NCBI GenBank assembly: GCA_947174215.1
Contig: CAMWIB010000069.1
Span: forward strand, 1 to 6,097
DNA: 6,097 nucleotides
Origin: an uncultured Clostridia bacterium
GTDB taxonomy: Bacteria > Bacillota > Clostridia > Christensenellales > CAG-917
Reading direction: 5' to 3'
This document shows positions 5,388 to 6,097 of the stretch, one piece after another (position 1 is the first letter of the stretch; every line of letters begins with the position of its first letter). The translations under genes were made by a program, and so were the position numbers. The notes under the pieces were generated by a model. That model was not told where the DNA came from, did not search any database, and saw nothing but the letters and a program-made list of their open reading frames with translations.

Positions 5388-6097
5388 CTAACAATTCTTT
5401 ACCTCATCAAAAATCTTTTTAATTGCTTCATTAGAATAGCAATCTTTATAACTCTTCCATTCGTTATTCTCAAACGTGAATAACAGCATATGGAAACATC
5501 TGTTTTCCTTATTATTATTTATAGCTTTATTTGACGGCGCTAAAATGACAAGTATAGGTCTTTTCACAATGGATTCTTGAATAACACTATTTTTATCATT
5601 CAAATGTTCAAGCAGATACCGCTCTTTATCCTCAATTCTATCATAATCAAAATTAAAATCATCATAGGAAATAATGACTCGCATACCGTCCTTACTTGTA
5701 TTTAGCGGCAACAGTTTGTCAAATTCATAATACCAACCTTGCTTGTCAATTTTATTTTTCTTATCCAATCTGAAATGGTCATTCTCATGCTCTATGTAAA
5801 AATCATTACACCAATTACCTCTACCCTGATAATTGCTTAACAGCAAATCAACTTTATAATACTCTTGTTGCCAACTTTCGCCATATCCGCAACCGCCTTT
5901 TTCTTTGGTGCAGTTCTTGCACTCTTGGCAACTGTGAGTTTTATATTTTTTATCGCCCTCTTTTTTGTGCAAATAACAAAGCTCTTCGGCGAGTTTATAC
6001 AGAATATTTTTCATATGAAAATCAGTCCAAGCTTTAAGCAACCCGACATCATCATATTTTTTACCTCTGTATTTATATTGTCCTTCTTCTGATTCCA
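5388..6097 (-). CDS. Hypothetical protein with a four-cysteine cluster, 5' end beyond the window
   Basis: I do not recognise this protein. The frame is open from the right edge to TAG at 5388: at least 235 codons, with no convincing start inside the window. A TTG at 6041 and an ATG at 6014 exist but have no ribosome site, and the upstream codons (YKYRGKKYDDVG before LLKAW) look coding. The first partial codon at the edge ends in TG, so the true start could be exactly there or further out. Visible features: a helical N-terminal part (WTDFHMKNILYKLAEEL), then CQECKNC plus GGC (DNA about 5889-5930), a C-x2-C-x2-C-x6-C pattern that could bind zinc or an iron-sulfur cluster. An acidic, aromatic-rich C-terminal half follows, with hydrophobic core strands RVIISYDDF and RPILVILAPS. 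No membrane helix or signal peptide is seen. It is strongly AT-rich and likely accessory. Confidence 0.7.
   Translation of the reverse strand, partial: ESEEGQYKYRGKKYDDVGLLKAWTDFHMKNILYKLAEELCYLHKKEGDKKYKTHSCQECKNCTKEKGGCGYGESWQQEYYKVDLLLSNYQGRGNWCNDFYIEHENDHFRLDKKNKIDKQGWYYEFDKLLPLNTSKDGMRVIISYDDFNFDYDRIEDKERYLLEHLNDKNSVIQESIVKRPILVILAPSNKAINNNKENRCFHMLLFTFENNEWKSYKDCYSNEAIKKIFDEVKNC

Noticed and set aside
1..6097. CRISPR arrays, tRNA or rRNA genes, insertion sequences and a toxin-antitoxin pair
   Set aside because: No regularly spaced repeats, cloverleaf-like segments, transposase motifs or small overlapping gene pair were found on either strand by reading.

Overview
The window looks like a piece of chromosome from an endospore-forming Firmicute, most likely an uncultured or poorly sampled member of the Clostridia. 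The basis is the start of the spoIIIA operon (spoIIIAA, spoIIIAB, spoIIIAC) together with Firmicute-type Shine-Dalgarno sites (GGAGG, GAGGTGG). Every gene I can support lies on the minus strand, so the window reads biologically from right (6097) to left (1). No tRNA, rRNA, CRISPR array, IS element or phage integrase is visible, and no gene-free stretch exceeds about 230 bases.

Right part (about 3185-6097) is accessory. It holds, in transcription order, an unrecognised protein with a four-cysteine cluster that runs off the right edge (5388-6097), a calcineurin-like metallophosphoesterase (4442-5158), and an AT-rich protein (3315-4322) with faint resemblance to a helix-hairpin-helix/OGG-type DNA glycosylase core. 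The genes are separated by 119-230 bases. At least the last has a good sigma-A type promoter of its own, so they look like independently expressed accessory genes rather than one tight operon. Base composition here is visibly more AT-rich than in the spoIIIA part.

Middle (1895-3184): a compact FtsH-type AAA+ zinc metalloprotease. It keeps the P-loop, arginine fingers, HEAGH and the third zinc-ligand aspartate. It lacks the membrane anchor and the usual pore-loop signature, and has DD where FtsH normally has DE in Walker B. It is followed by a strong rho-independent terminator.

Left part (1-1808): the beginning of spoIIIA. SpoIIIAA is the ATPase, and SpoIIIAB and SpoIIIAC are membrane components, of the SpoIIIA-SpoIIQ channel linking mother cell and forespore. 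The genes are tightly packed: spoIIIAA and spoIIIAB overlap, and spoIIIAB and spoIIIAC are 7 bases apart. spoIIIAA is unusual in two ways. It carries an acidic insertion of about 90 residues containing three degenerate copies of its own Walker A segment, clear at DNA level. Its ATG also has no Shine-Dalgarno and sits directly behind a sigma-E-like -10 element that overlaps the upstream terminator, which suggests a leaderless mother-cell transcript.

The best candidates for something undescribed are the P-loop-mimicking repeats inside SpoIIIAA, the soluble FtsH-like protease, and the accessory genes beside it.
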